64,000 bases of DNA from Triatoma infestans (Eukaryota; Arthropoda; Insecta; Hemiptera; Reduviidae): NCBI GenBank assembly GCA_011037195.1, contig JAAEAF010002760.1, positions 301,965-365,964 on the forward strand, in the 5' to 3' direction. The notes under the pieces were generated by a model. The model saw nothing but the letters and a program-made list of their open reading frames with translations. It was not told where the DNA came from and did no database searches. The translations under genes and the position numbers were made by a program. Positions within the stretch are counted from its first letter, which is position 1. Every line of letters begins with the position of its first letter. Of the stretch, positions 25,671 to 35,390 are shown in pieces.

Positions 25671-26080
25671 TTGATGAAGTTTACGAAGGTTTCATCTTCC
25701 TGGTAAGGCATGAAATTTATGTTGGAGGTTGTACTGTTAGAGTTAAGTTGAGCACTCGGTTTTTGTTCAGTTATCGTTTTAGATTTCATCTCTTCCAGTA
25801 AACATTTAATTAAGGTAAATTGTTCTTCCAAATCTGTCCTATGATTGTATTCATGTTCCAAGTCTGTTTCTTCTGTAAGTATATCGATATTATCTTGTAT
25901 GTCGTTATATTTGTTCCAGTAATTTTGTACCGTTTCTAATCTAGTCATAATTTCTGAATTCGAAAGAGTGTCCTTTGACTTTAATGTATTATAAATTCGT
26001 GTGCATTGTCCTTTTATAAAACTACGTAATTTTATGTACTTAATCAATTTCTCACCTTGTAATTCTTGTTCTTCATTCAT
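25671..26080 (-). pseudogene. Gag N-terminal fragment of a Gypsy-type element
   Basis: The frame is open from an ATG at 26080 (MNEEQELQGEKLIKY) for about 135 codons; the in-frame GTG upstream lies in the primer-binding site and is not the start. It is a charged, helical, coiled-coil-like region (ETVQNYWNKYNDIQ; HEYNHRTDLEEQF) ending in FMPYQEDETFVNFIKR, resembling the gag spacer before the capsid in some Gypsy elements. At about 25670 it is cut off by the deletion junction, after which the frame reads antisense-like residues of the integrase DNA for a few codons and stops. No capsid or zinc knuckle remains. Family placement is by pattern memory and is moderate. Confidence 0.6.
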
Positions 26081-26249
26081 TTTTTTTTCTTTTGTCCTCG
26101 TCGCCACTGTTGTATACTTAAATTATAACAAATAAAAGATTTGTGTCTAAGCATTTATTACTCAAAAATCTCTATATTAATATTGTGTTATTTTATCCTC
26201 ACATGTGGGCTGTACCATATAATATCATGACTTTATAAATATCACATCA

Positions 26250-26274
26250 TCCTACAATACATTATATTATAGGA
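26250..26274. repeat. 25-bp direct repeat, right copy
   Basis: Identical to 25213-25237; it borders the leader end of the deleted Gypsy element. Confidence 0.85.
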
Positions 26275-26284
26275 GATTATTTTT

Positions 26285-26360
26285 CAAAATATCCTGATAA
26301 TAGGCGAACGCCTAGAATGACCAAATGAAGCCGGTTTCTTTTTGTGAAAAATATCTCTGA
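26285..26360 (+). repeat. HH1 hammerhead repeat, degenerate single copy
   Basis: The core CTGATAA (26294-26300) has lost G8, and the segment after GAA (CCGGTCGA) is deleted, so it cannot cleave. Stem II is still paired but changed: AGGC/GCCT instead of GGGC/GCCC, a compensatory A-U for G-C change. The 3' flank (AATGAAG, AATATCTCTGAAG) matches other HH1 copies. Confidence 0.65.
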
Positions 26361-26999
26361 AGAAAAATACAGCATTTATAGAGAACTGGCAAACAAACAA
26401 ACAAACAGATTAGTGAATGTAAGATTTAAATAATTATATTAATAATTATTGGAATGTTATGTACATTTTCTATCTGAAAGTCTACAATAAATTAGAATTT
26501 AAACTTGATTCTATAATAATTTACATGTATGTTTTTATATAATTCCATATAATTTTTTATATACATACATATATTGCTTTTTTTTTTGTACTTATGATAA
26601 TTATTTTGTACAAACATGTGAAGCTGATAATAATAAAAAAAACAAGGTTAATTCATTTAAGGCTGTAGCAAGTCAATTTCTGTCATGTTGGGGCACAATT
26701 ATATTTTATTTATCTCGAAATCTTCTATAAATCTTACTCACGTATAACATTTATTTAGTTATGTATGTATACCTTTTTTTTTTTTTTTTAACTTTTATTT
26801 TGTATTTAAACTCGCACTCGCCATTTATTCTTAAACATTACCTGAGTTTTTTACAAAGTGTTTTTAATGAACGTTAAACATTGTATATAAAGTATTTAGT
26901 ATTAAATTTTGTAATTAACAAGCGGATAATAAGTTGTTGTAGTTGAGTTTAGTTGTTGTGGTAGTTGAGAGTGGTAGAAGAGTTTAGTTTTAAATACAA
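26361..26999. other. AT-rich spacer
   Basis: Includes a short ACAA array near 26391-26404 and T runs; no gene or known repeat. The minus-strand frame 26902-27138 is the antisense of the HH1 repeat. Confidence 0.5.
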
Positions 27000-27165
27000 T
27001 TAAAACAACACCAGTCAGTGTATAAACTAACTTTGGCTCTGTGCAAGTCTGTGTTGTCATACTGTCTGAAAAACGCATCCTGAAGATGGGCGAACGCCCG
27101 AAACCGGTCGATGACCACAAAATGAAGCAGGCTACCATGGAAAATGTCTCTGATGGATAATAAGT
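27000..27165 (+). repeat. HH1 repeat, single copy carrying the ribozyme
   Basis: It shares with the HH1 palindromes the 5' segment TGTGCAAGTCTGTGTTGTCA, then CTGTCTGA, AAACGCATC, the hammerhead motif, and the 3' segment CACAAAATGAAGCAGGCTAC, CATGGAAAATGTCTCTGATG. Only one orientation is present, so it is half of the palindromic unit seen at 42675-42955. Confidence 0.75.
27076..27113 (+). ncRNA. Hammerhead-type self-cleaving ribozyme motif, HH1, complete core
   Basis: Order of parts: stem I strand CATC (27076-27079); core CUGAAGA (27080-27086), matching C3-U4-G5-A6-N7-G8-A9; one extra U (27087); stem II GGGC-GAAC-GCCC (27088-27099); GAAA (27100-27103), giving G12-A13-A14; CCGGU closing a 2-bp stem III; C17 at 27109, the predicted cleavage base; stem I strand GAUG (27110-27113), complementary to CATC. 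All catalytic positions of a type I hammerhead are present. The weak point is the unpaired U between A9 and stem II, yet all three families here have one extra nucleotide at that place. Very short stem III hammerheads are known in Penelope-like elements and usually work as dimers. Activity is untested. Confidence 0.65.
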
Positions 27166-27277
27166 GATTTCATTCTTTTAGGTCAATAGTTTGGCTAATT
27201 TGTGGATTTCTTCTCTTTTCTCAGAGTCCTTTACAAATATTTATTTTTTTTTATTTTTAATAGAATTTTGTAGTTTG

Positions 27278-27685
27278 TTGTTGGATTTCTTACTGGATAT
27301 TGCACTTTAAGGAGACAACTCTATTCACGTAATAGGGCTCATGCCGGATCCCTTTCGTAGAATTTGTGAGACTGAGGAAGAATTACCCATGCATCTTATG
27401 ATAGATTGCTTGGATTAAGATGAACTTAGGTTCAAGACCATTGGTTGGAACAGAATGTCTGTGGAAGACAGAAGAAGCTTAGTGTCTGTGGAAGAAGCTT
27501 AGGCTATTTTCCTTTAAGATTATTGTCCGATTTGTTCGGACTGTGGTGAATCTTAGATGGATTAAACCCAGGTCTGGATATTTGTTCTACAACCGGTTTG
27601 TTGTTGTTTTTCTTGGAGTAGCTGTATGGTCCCAGAAGGGCTTTGTATAGCGGAAGACATGGTCTTTCTCCACATACAAATAATA

Positions 27686-27721
<36 letters not shown>
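27278..27721 (+). pseudogene. LINE 3' end: C-terminal domain fragment and (TAA)n tail
   Basis: The translation starts VGFLTGYCTLRRQLYSRNRA near 27278, shifts frame, and continues RRICETEEELPMHLMIDCL (about 27357-27413), the cysteine/histidine motif found after the RNase H domain of R1/I-type LINE proteins (LTGHC ... CRxCxEEEExxxHxxxxC). A 3' untranslated stretch follows and ends in a TAA trinucleotide array (about 27681-27720), a usual tail for such elements. It is a 5'-truncated, frameshifted copy; the minus frame 27504-27749 is its antisense. Confidence 0.75.
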
Positions 27722-27769
27722 TGCAGTTTGTATTGTAATTTCTTTCCATAATTACATAAGAATTAGCAT

Positions 27770-28130
27770 TGCGATCGTGCCAGCTTTTTGAAATTGAGTG
27801 TTTACCGGAAATTCATGTATCGAGATTCCCTGAATACGAAAAGAAATGTTTTTTAGCAAAAGGTATGTTTGTGTGTCCACACAATATATCTCCAAAATGA
27901 AAAAAATACAGCAAATTGGATACCCCACATCCGACTCTAAGGTTTCTAGTCATAATAATACCTTACCGAATACGAAAGTACGACTTAACTGAATAGTTTT
28001 GTTTTTTTTGCGATTTTCTTGAAAAATGCCTCAACAATTTCATTAAAATTTGGATACTAACATAAAAGCCTATCATTTTTATTTGGAAATAATTTCCAAA
28101 AAATAACTTGATAAATAATAAAGGTAATGT
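27770..28130 (+). repeat. RepA, divergent partial copy
   Basis: It matches RepA in order but with many changes: GCGATCGTGCCAG, GAGTGTTTACCGGAAATTC, TTCCCTGAATACG, GTTTTTTAGCAAAAGG, TGCGATTTTCTTGAAAAATG. It stops where a MITE begins at 28142. Confidence 0.6.
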
Positions 28131-28141
28131 TCAGGGTATAT

Positions 28142-28256
28142 TATAAGATCGGCAACTTAGTTGTGATACATAAATGGCTGTTAAGCTCCGCCCATTGTCA
28201 TAGTTCTAGTCATTTAACTCCGCCCACAGGTTTCACAACTAAGTTGCCGAGCTATA
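28142..28256. mobile_element. MITE with 18-bp perfect terminal inverted repeats
   Basis: TCGGCAACTTAGTTGTGA (28149-28166) and its exact reverse complement (28233-28250) bound about 66 bp of interior. Outside them, TATAAGA on the left and GCTATA on the right extend the symmetry, consistent with TA-type target duplication of Tc1/mariner-mobilised MITEs. The interior has a repeated CTCCGCCCA (about 28186 and 28219). No coding capacity. Confidence 0.8.
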
Positions 28257-28334
28257 GATGGAAAGTAGATTTGCTCTAAAGTGTTATTTCTATATTATTT
28301 ATGATTGTCATCTTCATAATTTTGGAGGTACATT

Positions 28335-28573
28335 AAAAGCAACGCTAGAGAGGGGAATAGCTAAGTGGTTAGCTACTGGACTTCCACGCGGAAGACCCGG
28401 GTTCGAGTCCAGCTGTGCTCTCTTAAGATTTTTTCTTCATAGGAGGTGAAGGATAGTGTTGTCTGCAACGAGAGAACACTGTCCGGAGGCCGGAAGTGCT
28501 CTGAGAAGGTTCCGGGCGCCAATGACCATAGATGTTGACGCGCCTTAAATTTAAGAAAAAAAGAAAAAAAAAA
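28335..28573 (+). mobile_element. SINE-A, best-preserved copy
   Basis: Pol III A box TAGCTAAGTGG (28358-28368) and perfect B box GGTTCGAGTCC (28400-28410) in a tRNA-like head, then a body with AGTGTTGTC and GAGAACACT arms that can pair, GGCGCCAATGACCATAGATG, TTGACGCGCC, and an A-rich tail to about 28573. The frame 28258-28449 crosses the MITE and SINE and is not a gene. Confidence 0.88.
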
Positions 28574-31435
28574 GGAACGCTATTTGAAGAAAATCGTTTA
28601 ATAGGAAGAGCGATTTTATATTATAGCTTTGAGATTTTTTCTCGACAATGATTGCCAAACACCTGAGCTTTCCTTTACTATTTTTTTTTTTTTTTTTTTG
28701 CTGATTATAAAAAATTAAAACAATATATATTTTACATTTTATACAAAAAAAAAAATTATTAATATTCCACAGCCGTATATGGTTTTAATCTAGACATTAG
28801 AAAGGATTATGAACTGAAGCATGAGTTATACTAGTGTCTATATAAATTAAAAAATACAATAAAATAAATTATTTAAATACTTTATATGCATTTTAATATA
28901 TACTTTTTGTTTCAAAGTAATATATATTAATGTTTAAACTAAGTATTTATTTCTTATTTGTATACCACAATTGTTTCGATCCAGTTGACCCCGTTACTTC
29001 ACTTAATCGAAAATAACATATGTCTTTTCAGTTAACAGAATCCAATAAGGATATGGATACTTGATAGAACTAGTAAATTTCTTAACTTTCATTAAAATAT
29101 TTGTTATTAAATAAAATAAATAAAATATATATCAAAACGGGATTATGATTGATTAGAATATTATGTAAATGATTGAAAAACTGCTAATGAAATTCGTATA
29201 TCTATCCTATATTTTTATTTGATGTCGAACAATTAATCGTTAATATTCAGTCTAACATAGTCGTAGTCTGTCTGCTCTATTATTTTTAAATGATATATAT
29301 CTAATTAAAAAAATAAAATATAAAATTTAAAATTTTAAAGATTGTTTTTATCCACGACTATAATAATTAATTAAAATAGTAATTCACAATTTTATTTCAT
29401 TAAATTTTAATTCAAAAATTATCGATTATATTTCTACCATCTCGTTTGATGACATATTATTTTTTTGCATCGATCATGTTTTATATGTTGTTATAATTTT
29501 ATTGTTTAAAAGAAAATAAAGATAGTAGCATTTTTTAACGAGATATTTATACGACAATGGCCGGAGGAACTTTTTAAAGTAAAAAGAATTCGTGTAAGAA
29601 CTTTAAAAAACTTTCTTTCAAATACTTCTCTGGTCATTGCCATATAAACATTCGATACAATTTTAAGACCTGACGATTTTAAAAACGACATTTTAATAAT
29701 TTTTTTCGTTATTCTATTCAAACATCAGTTTGTCATTCAATTATCTCATCATTCACTAATAATTACGATTTTGAATTCTTCTGGTTTCCCAATATGTTAA
29801 CAAAATAAGTAAATAATAGTTATTTACTTGACAAGTGAGACAAGTAAGTTTTATTTTTACACACTCGAGTTCCAAAGAATTTTAAAAAATATTTCGTTCA
29901 CGAGTTAAATATTAGTTTTTTTCTGCAATCGAATTAAATTAGTTCCTAAATTATATGAATTTAAAAAATTATTAGAATTTAATTCAATTCAACACTTTTG
30001 CTCTCTATAATCTGTTCCATTTGCCGTTATAACCTCAAATCTGCTGTATCTAGAATTTGTTTGAATCTTGTTTTCACATATTGCCGCTAGACATCAGACT
30101 AATTAGAGTTTGAAAAATGTTTACTTTCACACACTAGTGAGTGAAAGTAGTGTGTAACTCATTTGTGTGTGTGTGTGTGTGTGTGTGTGAATGTGAAACT
30201 TTCTTCACTAAATTTTCTGTAATAATCACCACATTATTCAATGATTGTAGAAAAATATATTTTTTATTTGGCATTGATATAAGTTGGTAACTCTGAGATC
30301 CACAGAATTTCGATACATATAAAAAAACTTATAGATTTCTACATATTCAGTACATAACATGAAATCGGTAATTTAGTAGTATCGATGTGGTCCGTTACGT
30401 TACGATGATGACATCAATATTATAATATGGCTACCATACTATCAATATGGGATATATCGACATTGAATTACTATGTCTTTGAAATTTAGGAGAATATAAT
30501 TTAGGATAGTTTCTTTATTTTATGTTCATTTTTATACTGATTTTTGTACGATTTGAGATGAAAATATATGTTTTAATAGCTACTGTTTTACTTCAACATG
30601 TAGGCATATGTAATGTAAATATACGATAAAATAACAAATATATTTTATTTTTATAATTTTTAAATCTTTGTATTTCTATTCACCATTATTCATCATCAAT
30701 GTCTTCTGATCCATTTCGTGTATATGTTTTTGGAGTTAATTTCACTTTACCGTAAGATAGTATTATAGAAGGGTATGGCGTCATCATCATGATGTCACAG
30801 ACAACATCGATACTACAAAATTATCATGAAAAGTTTTACAAATAAAAAGTGAGAAAATTAAGGAAATTATCAATAACAAAATTTGAAAATTAACTTAGTT
30901 TTTGAAGATAAAGGTACTTTCAATACAAATTACAGCTCTTTGCAGGGAGAGAAACCAGATTTCAATTAATTAAATCATAGCAAATTTTATTATTAATATC
31001 TCTATCATAATATATATATAGTATAAATAAATATTCCTACATAAATCAATATTCATAATTTTTTTTAATGAATTAAAAAAAAACAGCACTAATTCCAATG
31101 AAGGCCGTTATATTATAATTTTATGTGAAAAAACTATGGTTATGCAAATTTAAATATTACCATTTTCTGAAAGCACGCACCTGTATTGAAATATTTCTGT
31201 TTATTAAATCATTGGACGCAATTATTTAAAATGATTTACATTAATATTTTTTTTTTTAAATAATAAACTATTGAGACAAAATACTTTTAATTAAAATATA
31301 GCAGCACGAATTAGCTTCATATTTTTCCAAACTAAGGGGAGGAAGAAGTTTTTGAAAGTCAATCCAAACTCTGATGTGGTTCATTCATTATGATTCTGTT
31401 TTATTGTAATTTTCGAATTTCATTTACGAAATTTT
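28574..31435. other. AT-rich stretch without a recognised gene or transposon
   Basis: Contains a GT microsatellite (about 30161-30189) flanked by short inverted ACTTTCACACACTAGTGAGTGAAAGT-like sequence in two halves, and T/A runs. Repeated short blocks such as GATGACATC near 30407 and CATGATGTCAC near 30788 occur with ATCGAT-type flanks but no clear family. The minus frame 29506-29721 has no recognisable product. Confidence 0.5.
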
Positions 31436-31507
31436 GGAGTGCCCGGTGCACTGCCTATAAGAGTGTTCTCTCGTTATAGACAACACTGTCAATCACCGAA
31501 CAATTAT
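31436..31507 (-). mobile_element. SINE-A body fragment, minus strand
   Basis: GAGTGTTCTCTCGTTATAGA then CAACACTGTCAATCACCGAA is the reverse complement of the SINE-A central hairpin; the tRNA head is missing. Confidence 0.65.
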
Positions 31508-31689
31508 TAAATCACAGCCCCTATAGAACATTATTGAAATTCATTTCCTCCAAACAGAAACCTCTGTTTCTTGTGACTTTCGATTATGAGTGTCCTTTTC
31601 AACACAAACAGTTTCCTATTTAGGAAATATTCGAAGTAATTATCCGGTATCCAACCCAAAGTTAACCAGTCATTCTTAGAAGGCAACCT

Positions 31690-32400
31690 GACACTGTAAG
31701 AATGGTCATAAACAAAAATCTTTGTTATCTTATAAAAAGATAAGCATGTCGTGATAGCATGTCGTAATCATATCGCTTCCCTGTCAAAAACCTGCCTGCT
31801 TAATTCTATAGTGGGCTCTCATGCCAGGTTATCCACCTCCACAAAGAGGGGTGGAATTCCCAAAGATGAGAGGAGCAAGACCTCCATAGCAGTAATTAAC
31901 GTGGTCCAAAACGCAACAGTCACCGCCGGACAAGCCAAGGGTTGAATTTTCTCAAGCAGCAGTCTAGCGGATCTTATCTCAATGCGATGCTACCATTCCT
32001 CAGTCGCATATAACCAGCTAGGTTTAATAACCTCACATAAAACCAAAACATCATCTTGAGAGTAATCCCTCAATTCTTACCGTCAATTCTTCGACATTGC
32101 CTAGAGGAAATAGTTGTCTATTGATGCTGTGTATTAACATGTTCGACTAGTTTAATTTACTGGCGAAGAACTTCACCGATTTACTAATTTGAACGAAATT
32201 GCCAGCAACCTAAGAGTAAATAGAATTATCTGGGCCGTTTAGGGTTAATAAGAAGACTTTTATTCTGTATCCTATCTATCATGTTGATACCACTTTGCAT
32301 TATGTCTGAAATAGTAGCCTGACAACTCCCAATCAGAAAATAGCACCGTCATCGGTATATGCTTTTCCATAAAATCCTGAAACAGGGCCTCCTCCCTGTT
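31690..32400 (-). pseudogene. LINE reverse transcriptase fragment, minus strand, heavily broken
   Basis: On the minus strand, AYTDDGAI at 32343-32363 fits the catalytic Y-x-D-D loop of reverse transcriptase. It is followed by SDIMQSGINMIDRIQNKSLL-like residues and then INPKR (about 32250-32310). Further on, WLYATEEW and LACPAVTVAFWTTLITAMEV with LLLSSLGIPPLFVEVD (about 31820-31930) match the thumb/connection region of R1-type LINEs (LAC..ITGA...TP..A+E.LL.LPPLH). Many stops and shifts interrupt it. The plus-strand frame 31751-31945 is the antisense of this gene trace. An RNase H domain should follow to the left but is not recognisable. Confidence 0.65.
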
Positions 32401-32464
32401 TTTAGTGCCGTAGTGTGCTTACCAAGAGAAGGCTGTATGCAATGGATATGAAAAAGAGATAATT

Positions 32465-32720
32465 AGAGAGAGAATGAATTTAGGAATGTTGAAGAAGAAA
32501 TATACAAGATGATATGCTGAACTCTGATATAATTAACTAGAAACACAAACTGCAAGGACTTTAAACTGTTAATAGATGTTAGGTAGCGAGAGAAAAACTA
32601 AGTGAGAGACAGACTGGTTTAGAATTAAAAAATAGAATAGAACAATGTCTTCTGACTGTTATTGAAAACTGTTTAAATTGTTCCCTGTAGGGCTAGTTCG
32701 GCTGTATTTATATGTATTTT
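32465..32720 (-). repeat. RepC, minus-strand copy
   Basis: Reverse complement of the copy at 51750-52010: shared blocks are GAGAGAGAAT, CACAAACTGCAAGG, GTTAGGTAGCGAGAGA, AACTGTTTA-type sequence and TGTAGGGCTAGTTCGGC. No coding. The end TGTAGG...CCTACA would suit LTR ends, so a solo LTR is possible. Confidence 0.55.
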
Positions 32721-32749
32721 CCATTCCTATTTTGGCCTAGGTAGCGTGT

Positions 32750-33366
32750 AACTAGATTCTTCGGAATCTGAAGGTCCCTGAAAAGATTGGAGCAGGAGTG
32801 TTTGCGCCGAGGACCAGATACTCGGAGCCTATGGACAAGCTCGCAGCAACTTCCAGCCGGAAATTTACGCAATTGTAAGGTGTGACTATTTTAACCTCGA
32901 TTGGAAATATGAAACAATCAGGTGATTATGATCCTATGCGATAGCCAGGCCGCCCTTAAAGCACTAAGCTCATATGTGATACTTCAAAAATAATGCCTCG
33001 GCTAACTCAATCACCTGGGCAGGAACAATTGTGATACCCTATTTTGGGTGCCAAGGCAATGGAAAGAAATGAGATGGCCGATATCCTGGCAAGGAAAAGG
33101 CGCTGATCTCCCTTTTTGGGCCTGAACACTTCAGTGGAATAAGTGGCCAGACTCTTCTAGAAGAACTTACAAATGAGAATGAAGTGATGAGAGCACAGAT
33201 ATTCCTCCCAGGAATAAAGCAAGCTAAGATATGCCTGGTGTTAATAACCAGAAAATATCTGAATCAGTGCTTCAGTTTAAGTAAAAAATCCATTTTTACA
33301 ACACTTCTTCGCATTCAGGGAACTTCAACATATAGTTCCGACAAAAACTCGAATTCGAAAATTTGA
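32750..33366 (+). pseudogene. LINE RNase H and C-terminal fragment, plus strand
   Basis: Pieces in three frames follow the order of an RNase H domain of R1-like LINEs. They are: FQPEIYAIVRCDYFNLDW (32836-32895) with the catalytic glutamate; CDSQAALKALSSY (about 32935-32975) with the catalytic aspartate; LFWVP (near 33040); EMADILARK (near 33070-33105) with the last conserved aspartate; LPFLG. A frame open to 33366 (AQIFLPGIKQAKICLV; LNQCFSLSKKS) fits the following linker of such proteins. Stops and shifts make it dead. It points opposite to the fragment at 31690-32400, so the two are separate insertions. Confidence 0.72.
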
Positions 33367-34829
33367 CATGATCGCTATAGTTCCTCATAGTCCCGCAGTA
33401 AGAGAAAATAATAAGAAATTTGTTGTGATGCATCTCCACAATACAAATTTTCCTTACTGGATTTCTCATTTTCAAATTATGATAGTTTTCACATTAATCT
33501 AGCAAATTACTGAAATACGTTTTGAACTTTACACAATATTACTCCTTGACTCTTGGGTGTTACTCTTATAAATATTCATATTATTTTATGATTTACACTC
33601 AACAAGTAGCACTATTTATATATTTAAATAAACATGTACCACCAATTTTTCATAATAATAATTATTTATGCCTCTTAAATATTAATTACATTACATACAT
33701 TATTAATCAAACAAATAAATCAACTAATTTTGATTTATTGAAACTTGAAAAAGGTGGGGTCATGAAATTAATTTTTAAATTAATAAAAGAAAACTTTTAA
33801 AAAATATTAAATAGTTTTTTTTTTTGTTTTTTTTTTAATTATTAATAATGTTTAAAATTGTTGTGGTCAGGTTTGCACAGTTCTCCTGTCTGCATGTCCG
33901 TGGTCAAGTATGTCTTGCACGGCACAACCGGTCTTACTTGTGTATGCAATAAGAAAAAAAAAGAGAAAAAACATGTTTTCAAATTCTCAGGTACACCGTA
34001 TGCGTGTGGAACCTGAGCTCTCTCAGTACGATGTATTCCGTTCGGCAAGGTCGTCTGTTCAACCCGTCGTCATTGATCACTTATTATCATATTTAGCTGT
34101 TAATTTGGATTATTTTTATTTGTATTGTGCTTCTTAAATTTGGTATTAATGATATTATTATAATTTTTTTTTTTAATAAAAATTACTTGTGAGGCTGTTT
34201 TAAGTTTCGTTTTACGAAATGAAAAAAATGACTTTTGCACAAGCTATTTGTGCAACATTCAATTTTATTACATTTGAAGTTTCTATAAAATATATTTTAA
34301 TCTAATCAGATTTATAAATGATAAAGTTTTAATATAAAAATAGAGCTGTAGAAAATTTAATTCCCAATTTGGAAATTATTAAAGAGCATTGAACGAAAAA
34401 TTCACTTTTGTGATTCCCATTTAAGGGGGGGAAAATGGGAAAATGTTTTCCTGGGAAAGCATTTTAATTTTGTTTTTTACAAAGGTGGAAAACTGCGCTG
34501 AGGTCTTATTAAGTATCAAAGACTTTTGATTGAAAGAATTATTATGGAAACTTAAGGGAGTGCTTTCTGGCATATTCAATTTCCTCTTGAAATCTTAACC
34601 TAATGCAAATTCTTCTATTAAGTCACCAAAAATCCAGCAGTGTGCGTACTTTTTACTATGGCATGACACAGGGCAGCATTCCAGGCACTTACATTGAATT
34701 TATGTTATACTGAGATGTTTCCCGTTCTCACCAAGACCAATATCCTTTCAGTTGCTCCATTCCATAACTATATCATATTCTCTAAACTTTTCCACTAATA
34801 TCTGTCGAAGTATGAAAATTTTTGTGTTT
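33367..34829. other. Mostly AT-rich sequence with one unassigned island
   Basis: 33510-33840 is low complexity. An island at about 33850-34090 is balanced in composition and open on both strands (plus 33910-34137, minus 33842-34048), without known motifs. 34400-34830 is ordinary and unassigned. Confidence 0.4.
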
Positions 34830-34830
34830 C

Positions 34831-34990
34831 AGACCGGTTTTGGTTTTTTCTATCCATCGCTACAGTAAGGCGATTAAGTTCGTGTAGAGAGTTGGCTTCA
34901 ATTTTATGTTTTTGACACACACATCAGCTTGTTGATTCCGGCCAGAAACCATGAAATAAGCATGCTACGATGGATCAAATTCCAAATGTT
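34831..34990. repeat. HH2 hammerhead palindrome, decayed
   Basis: The left half on the minus strand has GCGATGGATAGAAAA, AACC, AAAACCGGTCTGAAAC, aligning with the HH2 ribozyme but with the core and GAAA altered. Beside it AAGTTCGTGTAGAGAGTTGG is the HH2 arm sequence. The right half (GCCAGAAACCATGAA ... GCATGCTACGATGGATCAAA) keeps only the 3' segment. It is much shorter than the copy at 62640-63262. Confidence 0.6.
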
Positions 34991-35194
34991 ATCCAGGCAT
35001 TTCGAAGATTCAACTATCATTCTCTAATCTCACTTTCAATTTTTAGTATCTCGGCTTACAAATGGAAAATAATAATCAACCATAGCAAATTTATGATTAT
35101 TGTTTTTACTATAAAAGAATTTGTTGATCGTTTGATGAATTATGTTATGAAGAAATTTGGGTTGAGGATCAGTCAAGAAAAACTATTCATTTAT

Positions 35195-35235
35195 GCCAAC
35201 ATTTCGACAGAGTTTCCTCCTGTCTTCAACAAGGC
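35195..35235 (-). ncRNA. HH3 hammerhead-like motif, minus strand
   Basis: Read on the minus strand: stem I GCC, core TTGTTGA, extra A, stem II GACAG/CTGTC (5 bp, 9-nt loop), GAAATGTT, stem I GGC. G8 is kept but position 3 is U and A6 is U, and the stem III pair is weakened (AUGU for ACGU). Probably inactive. Confidence 0.4.
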
Positions 35236-35280
35236 TTTCAAAGACAGTAAAAAATTCTTTCTTTATATCTTCATATTAAA

Positions 35281-35318
35281 GCCTTGATAAAGACAGGAAA
35301 CTCTGTCGAAACGTTGGC
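35281..35318 (+). ncRNA. HH3 hammerhead-like motif, plus strand
   Basis: Parts: stem I GCC (35281-35283), core UUGAUAA (35284-35290), extra A, stem II GACAG (35292-35296) and CUGUC (35303-35307) with a 6-nt loop, GAA plus ACGU closing a 2-bp stem III, U17 (35315), stem I GGC (35316-35318). Against the hammerhead consensus, C3 is U and G8 is A. These two bases pair in the active hammerhead fold, so the double change preserves a pair. Activity is uncertain. Confidence 0.45.
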
Positions 35319-35390
35319 ATAATTGAATGTTTTTTTTTTTTCTTGACCTATCCTCACCAAATTTATTCATAACATAGTTTTTTTCTACTC

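Larger units (their letters stand above)
25190..26293 (-). mobile_element. Internally deleted Gypsy-type LTR retrotransposon set in a palindrome
   Basis: On the minus strand the order is: a short LTR-like leader starting near 26250 (TGATGTGATATT), a primer-binding-type sequence AGTGGCGACGAGGAC (26094-26108), a gag start, an abrupt join to the end of an integrase, and a polypurine tract AAGGGGGGGA near 25260. Protease, reverse transcriptase and RNase H are all missing. The element is bounded by an exact 25-bp direct repeat (25213-25237; 26250-26274). The outer flanks (GATATTTTGAA near 25192 and TTCAAAATATC near 26284) are inverted to each other, so the insertion seems to sit in an older foldback sequence. 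Confidence 0.7.
35105..35390. repeat. HH3 hammerhead palindrome
   Basis: The outer arms GTTATGAAGAAATTTGGGTTGAG (35150 on, given here in part) and CTCACCAAATTTATTCATAAC (about 35352-35372) are reverse complements apart from a few changes; inside each lies an HH3 motif, facing outward. The same arms occur at 61420-61800. Frames at 34970-35287 and 35263-35445 run across this repeat and are not genes. Confidence 0.75.

Noticed and set aside
25691..26107. 156-codon frame considered as a host gene
   Set aside because: It starts in a retrotransposon primer-binding site and is fused by deletion to integrase sequence, so it is a Gypsy gag remnant.
26902..27138. 78-codon minus-strand frame, and related ones at 42655-42935
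   Set aside because: All are antisense translations of the HH1 hammerhead repeat.
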